Below are positions 47,068 through 54,165 of a stretch of DNA of 54,165 bases, in pieces (within the stretch, counting starts at the first letter, position 1; every line of letters starts with the position of its first letter). The translations under genes were made by a program, and so were the position numbers. The DNA lies in contig JAPOWK010000096.1 of the NCBI GenBank assembly GCA_026707665.1, positions 1-54,165 on the forward strand, in the 5' to 3' direction. This DNA is from Chloroflexota bacterium. Lineage in GTDB: Bacteria > Chloroflexota > Anaerolineae > Aggregatilineales > Phototrophicaceae. The notes under the pieces were generated by a model. That model was given only the letters and a program-made list of their open reading frames with translations. It was not told where the DNA came from and ran no database searches.

Positions 47068-47916
47068 CTAACCCTTCACCGCCCCAAAGGTGATGCCGCG
47101 AATCAGGTACCTCTGGGCGAATAAAGCGAAGACAATCATCGGCAAGATCATGACCACGCTCATCGCCGCCATCGGTCCCCATTGAATGCCCTTGTCGCTG
47201 ACGAAGCCCGCCACCGCGATCGAAAGCACACTGGCTTTTCGCCGCGCGACGCTCGACGCGATCAAGAATTCATTCCAGGACAAGAAAGCCGTCAATATGG
47301 CGGCGGCCGACACGCTAGGCATCACGATCGGCAAGACCACGCGCCAGAATCGCTGGGGTACGCTGGCGCCATCAACAACAGCCGCCTCTTCGATTTCCCG
47401 CGGCAAATCCTGAAAAACCACCAGCATCAGCCAGGTCACGAAGGGGATTGTGATGCCCAGCTGCCCGATGATGATCGCCCAAACCGTATCCAGCAGGTCC
47501 AGTTCCCGCATGACCAGAAAGTAAGGTATCACCGTGGTGACGCGCGGATAAAAGCGAATAAACAAGAAAACAAAGGTCACGCCTGCCAGGATCTTCGCCG
47601 CCAGTCGCATTCGCGCCAATCCGTAGGCGGCCAAGGTGCCGCAGATGATCGTGATGCCCGTCGTCCACAGCGTCACCGTGAAGCTGTTGCGGAAATGTCG
47701 TAATGTCTTGCTGTCTTCAAACAGGTCGCGATAATGCTCGAAGGTCACCGCCGACGGCAATATCGTCGGGGGAACGGTCAAGAATTCACGCGGCAATTTG
47801 ACACTGTTGATGACCAGGTAAGCGAGCGGAATCAGCACCACCAGACAGGCGATGCATAATATGAAGCCATGCGCCAAAGCGAGGGCGCGCTGCTTTACGG
47901 AACGCTGCCGCTTCAT
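47068..47916 (-). CDS. Carbohydrate ABC transporter permease, MalG-type (second importer)
   Basis: About 282 residues with six predicted helices. The EAA loop reads EEAAVVDGASVPQRFWRVVL, followed by PIVMPSV, and the C-terminus YLIRGITFGAVKG is of MalG type. The ATG at 47916 (MKRQRSVKQ) is chosen because the open frame above it, to 48015, runs through a GC-rich family A-like repeat; a TTG at 47931 is the alternative. Last gene of an importer operon with 48125-49042 and 49154-50437; no ATPase gene is nearby. Confidence 0.87.
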   Translation of the reverse strand: MKRQRSVKQRALALAHGFILCIACLVVLIPLAYLVINSVKLPREFLTVPPTILPSAVTFEHYRDLFEDSKTLRHFRNSFTVTLWTTGITIICGTLAAYGLARMRLAAKILAGVTFVFLFIRFYPRVTTVIPYFLVMRELDLLDTVWAIIIGQLGITIPFVTWLMLVVFQDLPREIEEAAVVDGASVPQRFWRVVLPIVMPSVSAAAILTAFLSWNEFLIASSVARRKASVLSIAVAGFVSDKGIQWGPMAAMSVVMILPMIVFALFAQRYLIRGITFGAVKG

Positions 47917-47928
47917 CGCCTGTTTTGC

Positions 47929-48033
47929 CAACCCCTCCCCCAATTGCAAACGCTTTCCCCCTCCCACACTCCCCCAGTGGGGGATGCACCCCTCAGCATC
48001 AGCGCGCGTAGACACTGCGCGACGGGAGGGGAG
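47929..48033. repeat. Diverged family A repeat between permease genes
   Basis: Contains CCCCTCCCCC, an ACTCCCCCAGTGGGGGAT hairpin, the GCGCGTAGACACTGCGCGAC block shared with other family A right halves, and GGGAGGGGAG at the right end. It separates the two permease genes of the second importer and overlaps any longer start of the MalG-type gene. Confidence 0.6.
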
Positions 48034-48124
48034 ATTTTCTAGTGCGCTTACTTATTCACAACTAGCTTTAATTTTACTTGGTCCGCGGCGGCGATCACGC
48101 TAGCGTCGAGTCCACCCATTGCCG

Positions 48125-49042
48125 TCACCAGTCGCGGCGCTGATACCAAAACACCAGGCCGATCGACAGGCTGGCGAATACCATGAATATCCATGACGAG
48201 GCGGCCGCCGCGCCGAAGTTAAAGCTCCGTAATCCCAGCGTGTAAATGTAGTAGGTCAAGGTATAGGTGCTGTAACCCGGTCCGCCAAAGGTCAATGAAT
48301 AAATCGAATCCAGCGACAAGAGCGATTCCAGCATGCGAAAAACCAACGTCAACAGCAGCAGCGGCATCAGCAGCGGCAACTCGACGTAGAGAAAGGTCTG
48401 CCAGCGAGAGGCGCCGTCAATCGCCGCGACCTCCAGCAAATCATCGGGAATGCTCGCGATCGCCGCGCCAACCACCAACAAGACGAATGGCGTCCACTGC
48501 CAGGTATCGAGAAGAATCACCGACACGATCGCCCAATCCGGATGCGCAAGCCATTCCGGTCCCTTGATGCCGATCACGCTCAGCACATGATTGACCAGCC
48601 CGGCGCGCGAATTGAGCAGGATGCGCCACAAAGTGCCGGCCGCCACCGGCGCGATCACCATCGGCAGTATCAGCAGCGTGCGGATCGCCCGCATGCGCCA
48701 ACTGGAGCCCATCGTCAAATATGCCAGGCAAATGCCCAGCGTCATCTGCAGCGCCAACGCGCCGCCAGTGATGTAGACGCTGTTGCGCACCGAACGCCGG
48801 AAGGTCTCGTCCGAGAGCTCCTTGGCGAAATTCTCCAGCCCGACGAATCCCTTGGGCGTCTGTGATTCGGTCAGCACCCAGTCTGTTACCGAGAGGAAAG
48901 CCGAGTAGGCGAGCGGGTAGAACTGAACCGCCACCACAATAATGAAGGCAGGAACAACAAAGAGAATCATCCAGGGCAACTCATGCCGGCGATGCCAACT
49001 GGAAGTAGAGCTGCTTGTTCTGGACGCGACAGACGAAGTCAT
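48125..49042 (-). CDS. Carbohydrate ABC transporter permease, MalF-type (second importer)
   Basis: 305 residues with a Ser/Thr-rich cytoplasmic start and six helices beginning at WMILFVVPAFIIVVAVQF. The EAA motif is DDLLEVAAIDGASRWQTFLY, followed by VELPLLMPL. Start at ATG 49042, one codon below a TTG. It follows the binding-protein gene after about 110 bp that carry a family B hairpin, and precedes the MalG-type permease after a diverged family A element. Confidence 0.88.
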   Translation of the reverse strand: MTSSVASRTSSSTSSWHRRHELPWMILFVVPAFIIVVAVQFYPLAYSAFLSVTDWVLTESQTPKGFVGLENFAKELSDETFRRSVRNSVYITGGALALQMTLGICLAYLTMGSSWRMRAIRTLLILPMVIAPVAAGTLWRILLNSRAGLVNHVLSVIGIKGPEWLAHPDWAIVSVILLDTWQWTPFVLLVVGAAIASIPDDLLEVAAIDGASRWQTFLYVELPLLMPLLLLTLVFRMLESLLSLDSIYSLTFGGPGYSTYTLTYYIYTLGLRSFNFGAAAASSWIFMVFASLSIGLVFWYQRRDW

Positions 49043-49076
49043 CAATCCGCAATCCGGTTATCGTCAGAAATCGGGA

Positions 49077-49101
49077 GGGCGACTCAACGAGTCGCCCCTA
49101 C
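49077..49101. repeat. Family B hairpin inside the second ABC operon
   Basis: GGGCGACT-CAAC-GAGTCGCCC followed by CTAC, a compact family B stem. It lies between the binding-protein and permease genes, as the repeats at 36563-36681 do in the first importer. Confidence 0.75.
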
Positions 49102-49153
49102 AGACTCCGCTACAAAAGGCGATCCCATGATTCGCCCGTATAGCCTTAATTGG

Positions 49154-50437
49154 CTAGCCCTCTTGCATCTGCCCCTGCGCCATCGCCGACTGCACCAGAC
49201 CTTCCGGCACTTCCAGCTCCGCCCAATCGGTCAGCGTAGCTTCCAGCGTTTCTTCGGCGGTGGCGGCGCCGATGATGAACTCGCTCATGTGGCGGAAGAA
49301 GACCTCAAAGGCGGCAAAAATCCAGGGCACGGTCTCCGCCCGGTTCAAGTTCGCGACCATCGCCGGGAAGTCGTGGCTATATTGCTCGATCAGTTCCGGA
49401 TCTTCATAGGTGCTCAAGAATGGCGAGCCCACGCCCAGCTCGACGAAGCGCCGCTTGGCCTCGTCCTCGGTGATGTAATACTTGATCCATTCCCAAGCCG
49501 CCTCCGGGTTCTCGCTGTAGCCGGATATGAAGAGATTCCAGGCTGACAGGAAGGGGAAGCCCGGACCCGGGAAGGTCGCCGTCGCCCAATTATCGACCAC
49601 CAGCGAGGCATCCGGATCTTGCGCCGCCGCCCGCACAAAGCTGACCCAGCAGATCATCGTCGCCGCTTTGCCCGTGAGGAAGACGGAGTTGGCTTCATCA
49701 ATGCTCAAGCCGGTCGCGCCCTCGGGATTGTAATCCAGCAAGCTCTTCAACTGATTCAGCGAGGCGATGGCTTCATCGTGATCCAGCGCGTAATTGCCGT
49801 CCGCATCCACCAGATAGCTATCGTACATGCCCAAGAAGATGGCAGCCGCCTGCTCCGAAGCGCCAAAAGCGAAGACATTCGGCGCGATATCGGTGCCTTC
49901 CAGGTGCATCTCGAGCTCGCCCAGCACCGCGATGAAATCGTCCCAGGTCTCCCAATCGGCGGAAATGCCCGCTTCCTCGAAGATATCGGTGCGATAGATC
50001 AGCCCATAGGCATCGGCGCTGTAAGGGATGCCAATCCGCTTGCCGTCAAAATAGGCGGAGGGACCCTGCTTGGTCAAGCCCTCGATGAAAGAGCCGCCCC
50101 ACATGTCGCGCTCGATGAAATCGTCCAGCGGATGCATCTGCCCCCAAACGCTGCCGATCCAGAAGTCGCCCGAAATCACATCAAATTCGCCCGTGCCCGT
50201 GGCCAGATCGGTGATGTTGTTCTGCACCAAGACCACAAAGGGCGAAGCCACAATCTCGAGCTCGATGCCGGTCGCTTCTTCGAAGCCGGCTTCCAGCTGC
50301 TCGGCGCCAACATCATAGGTGCCCGACTGCATGAAGTTGGTCACGACTTCGGCGCCGGCATGGGGCATGTCCTGCGCCAGCGCGCCGGCTGGGAGGAGTA
50401 GAGTCAGGATGAGTAGGAATAGGATTGCTTTCTTCAT
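49154..50437 (-). CDS. Carbohydrate ABC transporter substrate-binding protein (second importer)
   Basis: About 427 residues. The signal peptide KKAILFLLILTLLLPAGALA is followed by Ala-Gln. The mature chain shows solute-binding protein family 1 features: VVTNFMQSGTYD, EFDVISGDFWIG, GIPYSADAYGLIYRTDIFEE and a C-terminal acidic segment. It is only distantly like the first importer's binding protein, so a different sugar is likely. The ATG at 50437 has GAGGTAA 7 nt upstream; the frame's 51-codon upstream extension lacks a site. It leads the second importer operon. Confidence 0.9.
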   Translation of the reverse strand: MKKAILFLLILTLLLPAGALAQDMPHAGAEVVTNFMQSGTYDVGAEQLEAGFEEATGIELEIVASPFVVLVQNNITDLATGTGEFDVISGDFWIGSVWGQMHPLDDFIERDMWGGSFIEGLTKQGPSAYFDGKRIGIPYSADAYGLIYRTDIFEEAGISADWETWDDFIAVLGELEMHLEGTDIAPNVFAFGASEQAAAIFLGMYDSYLVDADGNYALDHDEAIASLNQLKSLLDYNPEGATGLSIDEANSVFLTGKAATMICWVSFVRAAAQDPDASLVVDNWATATFPGPGFPFLSAWNLFISGYSENPEAAWEWIKYYITEDEAKRRFVELGVGSPFLSTYEDPELIEQYSHDFPAMVANLNRAETVPWIFAAFEVFFRHMSEFIIGAATAEETLEATLTDWAELEVPEGLVQSAMAQGQMQEG

Positions 50438-50528
50438 TTTCGTTACCTCGTACTGTGTATGAACGGATGGGGAAAGTTTAAGCTGCAGATGGCGATGGTC
50501 ACCTCCTTCGGCGATTTGGATTTCGGGG

Positions 50529-50558
50529 ATTATAACGAGCTTGCGTGGGGTTGGCGAA
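50529..50558 (-). promoter_or_regulatory. Candidate promoter of the second ABC-importer operon
   Basis: Minus-strand consensus TATAAT (50534-50529) lies about 90 nt above the binding-protein ATG. The -35 at 18-nt spacing is TTCGCC, only a partial match. The call rests mainly on the -10. Confidence 0.45.
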
Positions 50559-50620
50559 TTGTGGGGGCAGCCGGGCGGATTTCTGGACACTGTCAGAACT
50601 TAAGAACGGTTCAAGTACAT

Positions 50621-51397
50621 TCAGGCTTTATGCATGGAATCTGGCAAATCCCCTATATCAGTTCGATCCGTTATGTATCCGGTCAAGTCTTGAATAGCCG
50701 CAGCTACCGATCCAAACGTTTTCAGCACGATTTCATCTTGCTCAGTTTTCATTAGCACTTCCACCGAGGATATCCGGCGCGGCAATGTGGAAATATCGGT
50801 ATCCAAAACATAGGCTACCGCATCAATCAACTCACGGTGAATTCCACTTACTAACTCTTCTGATATTTTTATTCTGTCGAATTCGTTCAAAAGGGAGAAT
50901 TTGTTCCATGCCTGTCTGGGCCATTCTCCAGCACCGCTCTCCGGCCAATTGAATGCCACGCCGTATTTGTCAAGAATATTGACAATGTTGTCAAACGAGA
51001 CCTCAAACAGTTGCACACCGAAACTACTCATAAGAGCTTTGGAGGGGGCAGACCATCGACCGCCTAACACGGCAATCGATTTGCGAATTGTCGGATGGGT
51101 TTTTCTAAGATTGTAATGAGCAGTGCAGAGCCAGCTTGCCTTATCCCTATTGTGTTTTTTGTACCTGATATACTTGGGCTCAATGATGATGATAGGCTTT
51201 TCATCTTGATCGTAGACGACCGCATCAATCTGGTATGTATTGCCCGTGCCGTTCGTTAAGCGCGAAGGCCGTATGGTGTGTCCACGGGCTGTGACTTCAT
51301 TTTGAAGACAGTCTATCACGCCACTTTCAAAGAGTTTTCCAACTGCTTCTCCTAGCGCACTGCTAGGATTCGATACCCTTTTCGAAGATTCTGCCAC
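50621..51397 (-). CDS. Putative Type II restriction endonuclease (PD-(D/E)XK fold)
   Basis: 258 residues. A nuclease core is visible as YQIDAVVYDQ...IIIIEPKYIRYK, with Asp58 and the Glu73-X-Lys75 pair, the PD-(D/E)XK metal site. The rest has no family I recognise. The start is a GTG with AGGAA upstream, 10 nt after the stop of a DNA methyltransferase, so the two are a restriction-modification pair by context. Recognition sequence unknown. The segment is clearly AT-richer than the surrounding genes, consistent with horizontal acquisition. Confidence 0.7.
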   Translation of the reverse strand: MAESSKRVSNPSSALGEAVGKLFESGVIDCLQNEVTARGHTIRPSRLTNGTGNTYQIDAVVYDQDEKPIIIIEPKYIRYKKHNRDKASWLCTAHYNLRKTHPTIRKSIAVLGGRWSAPSKALMSSFGVQLFEVSFDNIVNILDKYGVAFNWPESGAGEWPRQAWNKFSLLNEFDRIKISEELVSGIHRELIDAVAYVLDTDISTLPRRISSVEVLMKTEQDEIVLKTFGSVAAAIQDLTGYITDRTDIGDLPDSMHKA

Positions 51398-51407
51398 CAG
51401 GCTATTC

Positions 51408-52715
51408 CTATCTGGTTATGGTAACTATGCTCTCGCGTAGCGGAACTTTGTGACGCTGCGAGTTGCCGGCCCATTTGTCGCCCCTCGTTCGGATGACCTG
51501 AATCTCGAAGTGCGAGAAACCGACTGCCAAGGCTAATTCGCCTATGAGTTCATCCGTCCGTACATGTACTCCATAGGGGGCTGAATCACCCAAAACCAGA
51601 ATAAATGGCTGACCGCTCTTCAGCGCAAAGTACACGCCTTCAATCACCCTCAACATGTCTTCAAAGTAACCGGCAACCATAATGTCGTAGCTTTTCTTGC
51701 CACCCTTTTCGAGTCTCAACTTCGATAGCCGATGCACGATGTCTTGTATCTCTTCATAGATCACGCGGTTTACCCGGCGTACGTTAGGACTCCGCATCAG
51801 TTTTGCCATTTGATTCCGCCTGATCTGCGTTGTTGCGGCAACCATTAAGTGGTCACGAACTTCTCGTGTGATGTCTCCCCAACTATCGTAGATGCCCCAG
51901 AAATAGGTTTCCAAGCGCGTACGGTCCGCATAATCATAATTATTGAGGTATGGCGGTGAAGTTAAAGCCATATCAACGCTGTTGTGGTCCACGTACGCTC
52001 TAAGTTCGCGGGCATCGCCGTCATAAAGTTCATGATGAGAGCATGGACGATCTGCGGCTTTGAATTCGAAAACGTCATTAATCATCATCTTCACACGTTT
52101 AACAAATTCCACGAGCGCTTCCCGATGTACTGTTCGCTTTGCGTGTTTGCTAGGAGCAATGTACGGCCATCCTGCGCCCGCGGACGTTACATCCCTCAAT
52201 GTGGCAGTCAATGCAACTTTGAAAAAATCCTTGCGCGCAGATGGGCATTCATGTCCCAAAATCGCAATTCTTAGAGCAAGTAGTTGCCGAAGATTGTCCT
52301 CTGTGAAACACTTATAGACGAGGGCAGGCCAAACGCCGTTACACTTGACGAGCTTTGAATATATTCCTTTCGCTTTACTCTGAATCGCCTCGGCGTCTTC
52401 TTCTATCGATCCAATATCGTACTCCGAACGCAACTTCGTCTTTGCAATCCAGAAAACGAACGGATGTGCTTCAATCCCTATGGAGTTAACTCCCTTCGCC
52501 TTAGCCGCAAGAGAGGTTGTCCCGCTTCCGACAAACGGATCCAATATCGTACTGTTGCTGTCAAGCATGTATTCGTCAATTTTCGCTTCAACAAGTTTGT
52601 GAGAGTATCCGGCCGGGTATGTAAACCAGCGATGTATTGGAGCACGGAGACTATCTTGAAATGAACCGTATTTCTCAATCGTCTTGGCAGTTGGCCGGGT
52701 GTCAGTCATGACCAT
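51408..52715 (-). CDS. DNA methyltransferase, probably cytosine-N4 specific (Type II R-M)
   Basis: 435 residues. The SAM-binding motif I is DPFVGSGTTSLAA (59-71) and motif IV is TSPPYLNNYDYAD, with SPPY at 253-256. SPPY favours m4C over m6A modification. Motif I precedes motif IV here, the reverse of typical beta-class enzymes. A late segment, GQPFILVLGDSAPYG, is a strand-turn seen in such methylases. The ATG at 52715 has GGAG 6 nt upstream and overlaps the stop of the preceding ORF. It pairs with the downstream nuclease gene. No controller (C) protein gene is evident. Confidence 0.85.
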   Translation of the reverse strand: MVMTDTRPTAKTIEKYGSFQDSLRAPIHRWFTYPAGYSHKLVEAKIDEYMLDSNSTILDPFVGSGTTSLAAKAKGVNSIGIEAHPFVFWIAKTKLRSEYDIGSIEEDAEAIQSKAKGIYSKLVKCNGVWPALVYKCFTEDNLRQLLALRIAILGHECPSARKDFFKVALTATLRDVTSAGAGWPYIAPSKHAKRTVHREALVEFVKRVKMMINDVFEFKAADRPCSHHELYDGDARELRAYVDHNSVDMALTSPPYLNNYDYADRTRLETYFWGIYDSWGDITREVRDHLMVAATTQIRRNQMAKLMRSPNVRRVNRVIYEEIQDIVHRLSKLRLEKGGKKSYDIMVAGYFEDMLRVIEGVYFALKSGQPFILVLGDSAPYGVHVRTDELIGELALAVGFSHFEIQVIRTRGDKWAGNSQRHKVPLRESIVTITR

Positions 52716-53026
52716 TATTGACTCCGGTCTCTTTCAATGGAGACATCTTCCAAACAGTTTACCATTGCTGGAACAAATGTGCCAACGTGAAATTCTAGAA
52801 AATCGCGCGACCATCCATTCACCCCATCCACCCAAATCCGCGTTACCATACCCACAAACCGCGCCTTACCAACCGCATACGCCACCGCCCGCACGGCATC
52901 CATCCATTGCCGAAAAATCACATTTGCCGGCAATGGCAAACTGACATGAAACATCGTCCCTATCACAGCATTCTCAAGCGTTTCGCCTTTGCCGACATCA
53001 GCAATCGCTTTGCCGCCGCCCGGCAA
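52715..53026 (-). CDS. Small hypothetical protein coupled to the methyltransferase gene
   Basis: 103 residues, no family recognised. There is a hydrophobic/aromatic patch (MFHVSLPLPANVIFRQWMD) and a VTRIWVDGVNGWSRDFLEFH segment that looks like real folded protein. The TTG at 53026 has AAGGTGG overlapping the stop of the lyase gene. Its own stop overlaps the methyltransferase start (TAATG). The coupling at both ends supports a genuine gene, but the coding evidence is modest. A shorter start at 52954 is possible. Confidence 0.4.
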   Translation of the reverse strand: MPGGGKAIADVGKGETLENAVIGTMFHVSLPLPANVIFRQWMDAVRAVAYAVGKARFVGMVTRIWVDGVNGWSRDFLEFHVGTFVPAMVNCLEDVSIERDRSQ

Positions 53027-53034
53027 TTGCCACC

Positions 53035-54165
53035 TTACTCTGCTATCCCGCCCTCGGTCATCGCGTAGGCATCCAGCGCCGCATCCAACTCCGCCGCTTC
53101 CATCAAGCCCATTTCCAGCACCACCTCGCGCACGCTTTTGCCTTCCGCCAGCGCCCGCTTCGCCACCTGCGCCCCGTTGTTGTAGCCGATGATGGGATTC
53201 AGCGCCGTCACCAGAATCGGATTCCGCGCCAGCCAGCTGGCCGCCCGCTCGCGATTGACCGCCAGCCCGACCATCAGCTTCTCCGTGAATGCGCCCACCG
53301 ACCCGATCATCACCGTCATCATCTCGTTCAGGTTATGCGCGATGACCGGCATCATCACATTCAGCTCGAATTGCCCGGCCGCGCCGCAGAGATTCACCGC
53401 CGTGTCATTGCCCATCACATGGTACATCGCCTGGTTCAGCATCTCGGCCAGCACCGGATTCACCTTGCCCGGCATAATCGATGAGCCCGGCTGCACCGTG
53501 GGCGCGGTCAATTCGGCGATGCCGGTGGTCGGTCCCGCCGAGAGCAAGCGCACGTCATTCGCGATCCGCGTGAAGTCCATCGCCAGGTTGCGCAGCGCCG
53601 CCGAGAAAAAGACCGCGTCCCCCATCGACTGCATCGACTCGAAGAGGTCATCGCTCTCGTGCAATTCGATGCCGGTCAGCGCCGTCAGCTTGGCCACCAT
53701 GCGCGCGTGATATTCGGGATGCGCGTTCAAGCCGGTGCCGGCCGCCGTGCCGCCGATGCCCAGCCGCCGCAGCCCCTCCGCCGCGAAGCGCGTCTTTTCC
53801 GTGCCGCGCTCGATCGCTGTCGCCCAGGCGCCTACTTCCTGCCCCAGCCGAATCGGCACCGCGTCTTGCAAGTGCGTCCGCCCAGTTTTGACCACATCGT
53901 CCCATTCCTCCGCCTTGCCCCGCGTGACTTCGACGAAGCGCCCGAGCGTCTCCAGCAGCTCATCCAGCCGCCACAAGACGCCCAGCCGAATCGCCGTCGG
54001 AATCGTATCATTGGTCGATTGCGCCATGTTCACATGATCGTTGGGATGGACCCTTTTCTCTTTCGCGTCAATGTCGTAGCCCAGGATCTGATTCGCCCGA
54101 TTCGCCATCACTTCGTTGGCGTTCATGTTATGGCTGGTGCCCGCGCCCGCCTGAAAGGGATCGAC
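53035..54165 (-). CDS. Aspartate ammonia-lyase/class II fumarase family, 5' truncated by window edge
   Basis: Fumarase/aspartase superfamily lyase; about 376 C-terminal residues are present and the beginning lies beyond 54165. Conserved elements are QAGAGTSHNMNANEV, HPNDHVNMAQSTNDTIPTA, TGRTHLQDAVPIRLGQE, GGTAAGTG and the catalytic SS loop GSSIMPGKVNPV. HVNMAQSTND and QAGAGT resemble aspartase more than FumC (which has DVNKSQSSND), so aspartase is preferred, but the two cannot be separated with certainty. The protein continues upstream of the ATG at 54126, which is internal. Confidence 0.85.
   Translation of the reverse strand, partial: VDPFQAGAGTSHNMNANEVMANRANQILGYDIDAKEKRVHPNDHVNMAQSTNDTIPTAIRLGVLWRLDELLETLGRFVEVTRGKAEEWDDVVKTGRTHLQDAVPIRLGQEVGAWATAIERGTEKTRFAAEGLRRLGIGGTAAGTGLNAHPEYHARMVAKLTALTGIELHESDDLFESMQSMGDAVFFSAALRNLAMDFTRIANDVRLLSAGPTTGIAELTAPTVQPGSSIMPGKVNPVLAEMLNQAMYHVMGNDTAVNLCGAAGQFELNVMMPVIAHNLNEMMTVMIGSVGAFTEKLMVGLAVNRERAASWLARNPILVTALNPIIGYNNGAQVAKRALAEGKSVREVVLEMGLMEAAELDAALDAYAMTEGGIAE

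Overview
The window reads as chromosomal DNA of a free-living, GC-rich bacterium, most likely a Chloroflexota member (Anaerolineae-like). The basis is the gene mix, not a marker tree. It holds a Chloroflexota-style lipoprotein, two carbohydrate ABC importers without their own ATPase, an RpoC with a coiled-coil insertion, an SUV3-like helicase, a K+-dependent-type membrane pyrophosphatase and many GC-rich palindromic intergenic repeats. Genes are tightly packed, often with 1-4 nt stop/start overlaps, and TTG starts with good Shine-Dalgarno sites are frequent. I found no rRNA, tRNA or CRISPR array.

Region 1 (1-13.5 kb, mostly +): a complete, overlapping pyrBCDEF operon for UMP synthesis. It is followed by an SRPBCC protein, a phytoene-desaturase-family oxidoreductase, a MaoC hydratase (-), a membrane pyrophosphatase (-), yraN-miaA, an anchored protein of unknown function, and moaC with a fused moaD-moaE.

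Region 2 (13.6-25.2 kb): rnc and a small membrane protein, then a minus-strand operon encoding an FHA/winged-helix regulator, an HNH nuclease and an SUV3-like RNA helicase. Divergent from it are ftsY, a SpoU methyltransferase, prfB, a (p)ppGpp synthetase/hydrolase and a homologue of the tRNA-queuosine mannosyltransferase (QTMAN).

Region 3 (25.2-34.5 kb): gyrA (-), a clan GH-A-like lipoprotein (+) and rpoC (-). rpoC stands alone, with no rpoB upstream. gyrA and rpoC each have a TTGACA-18-TACAAT promoter, and rpoC ends at a strong intrinsic terminator.

Region 4 (34.7-50.4 kb): two carbohydrate ABC importers (binding protein plus two permeases each) flank moeA, a VKOR-family protein, an S1-domain protein, a lipoprotein, a PPC/YfaP-like repeat protein, a six-LysM L,D-transpeptidase and an HD hydrolase. 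The cell-envelope genes cluster here.

Region 5 (50.6-54.2 kb): a visibly AT-richer Type II-like restriction-modification pair, a small coupled ORF, and the 3' part of an aspartase/fumarase gene cut by the window edge.

Two families of palindromic repeats punctuate the intergenic spaces, including the gaps inside both ABC-importer operons. The most interesting items are the FHA-wHTH/HNH/SUV3 operon, the RSH-QTMAN gene pair, the MoaD-MoaE fusion, the solitary rpoC with its insertion, the atypical PyrD active site, and the repeat families.
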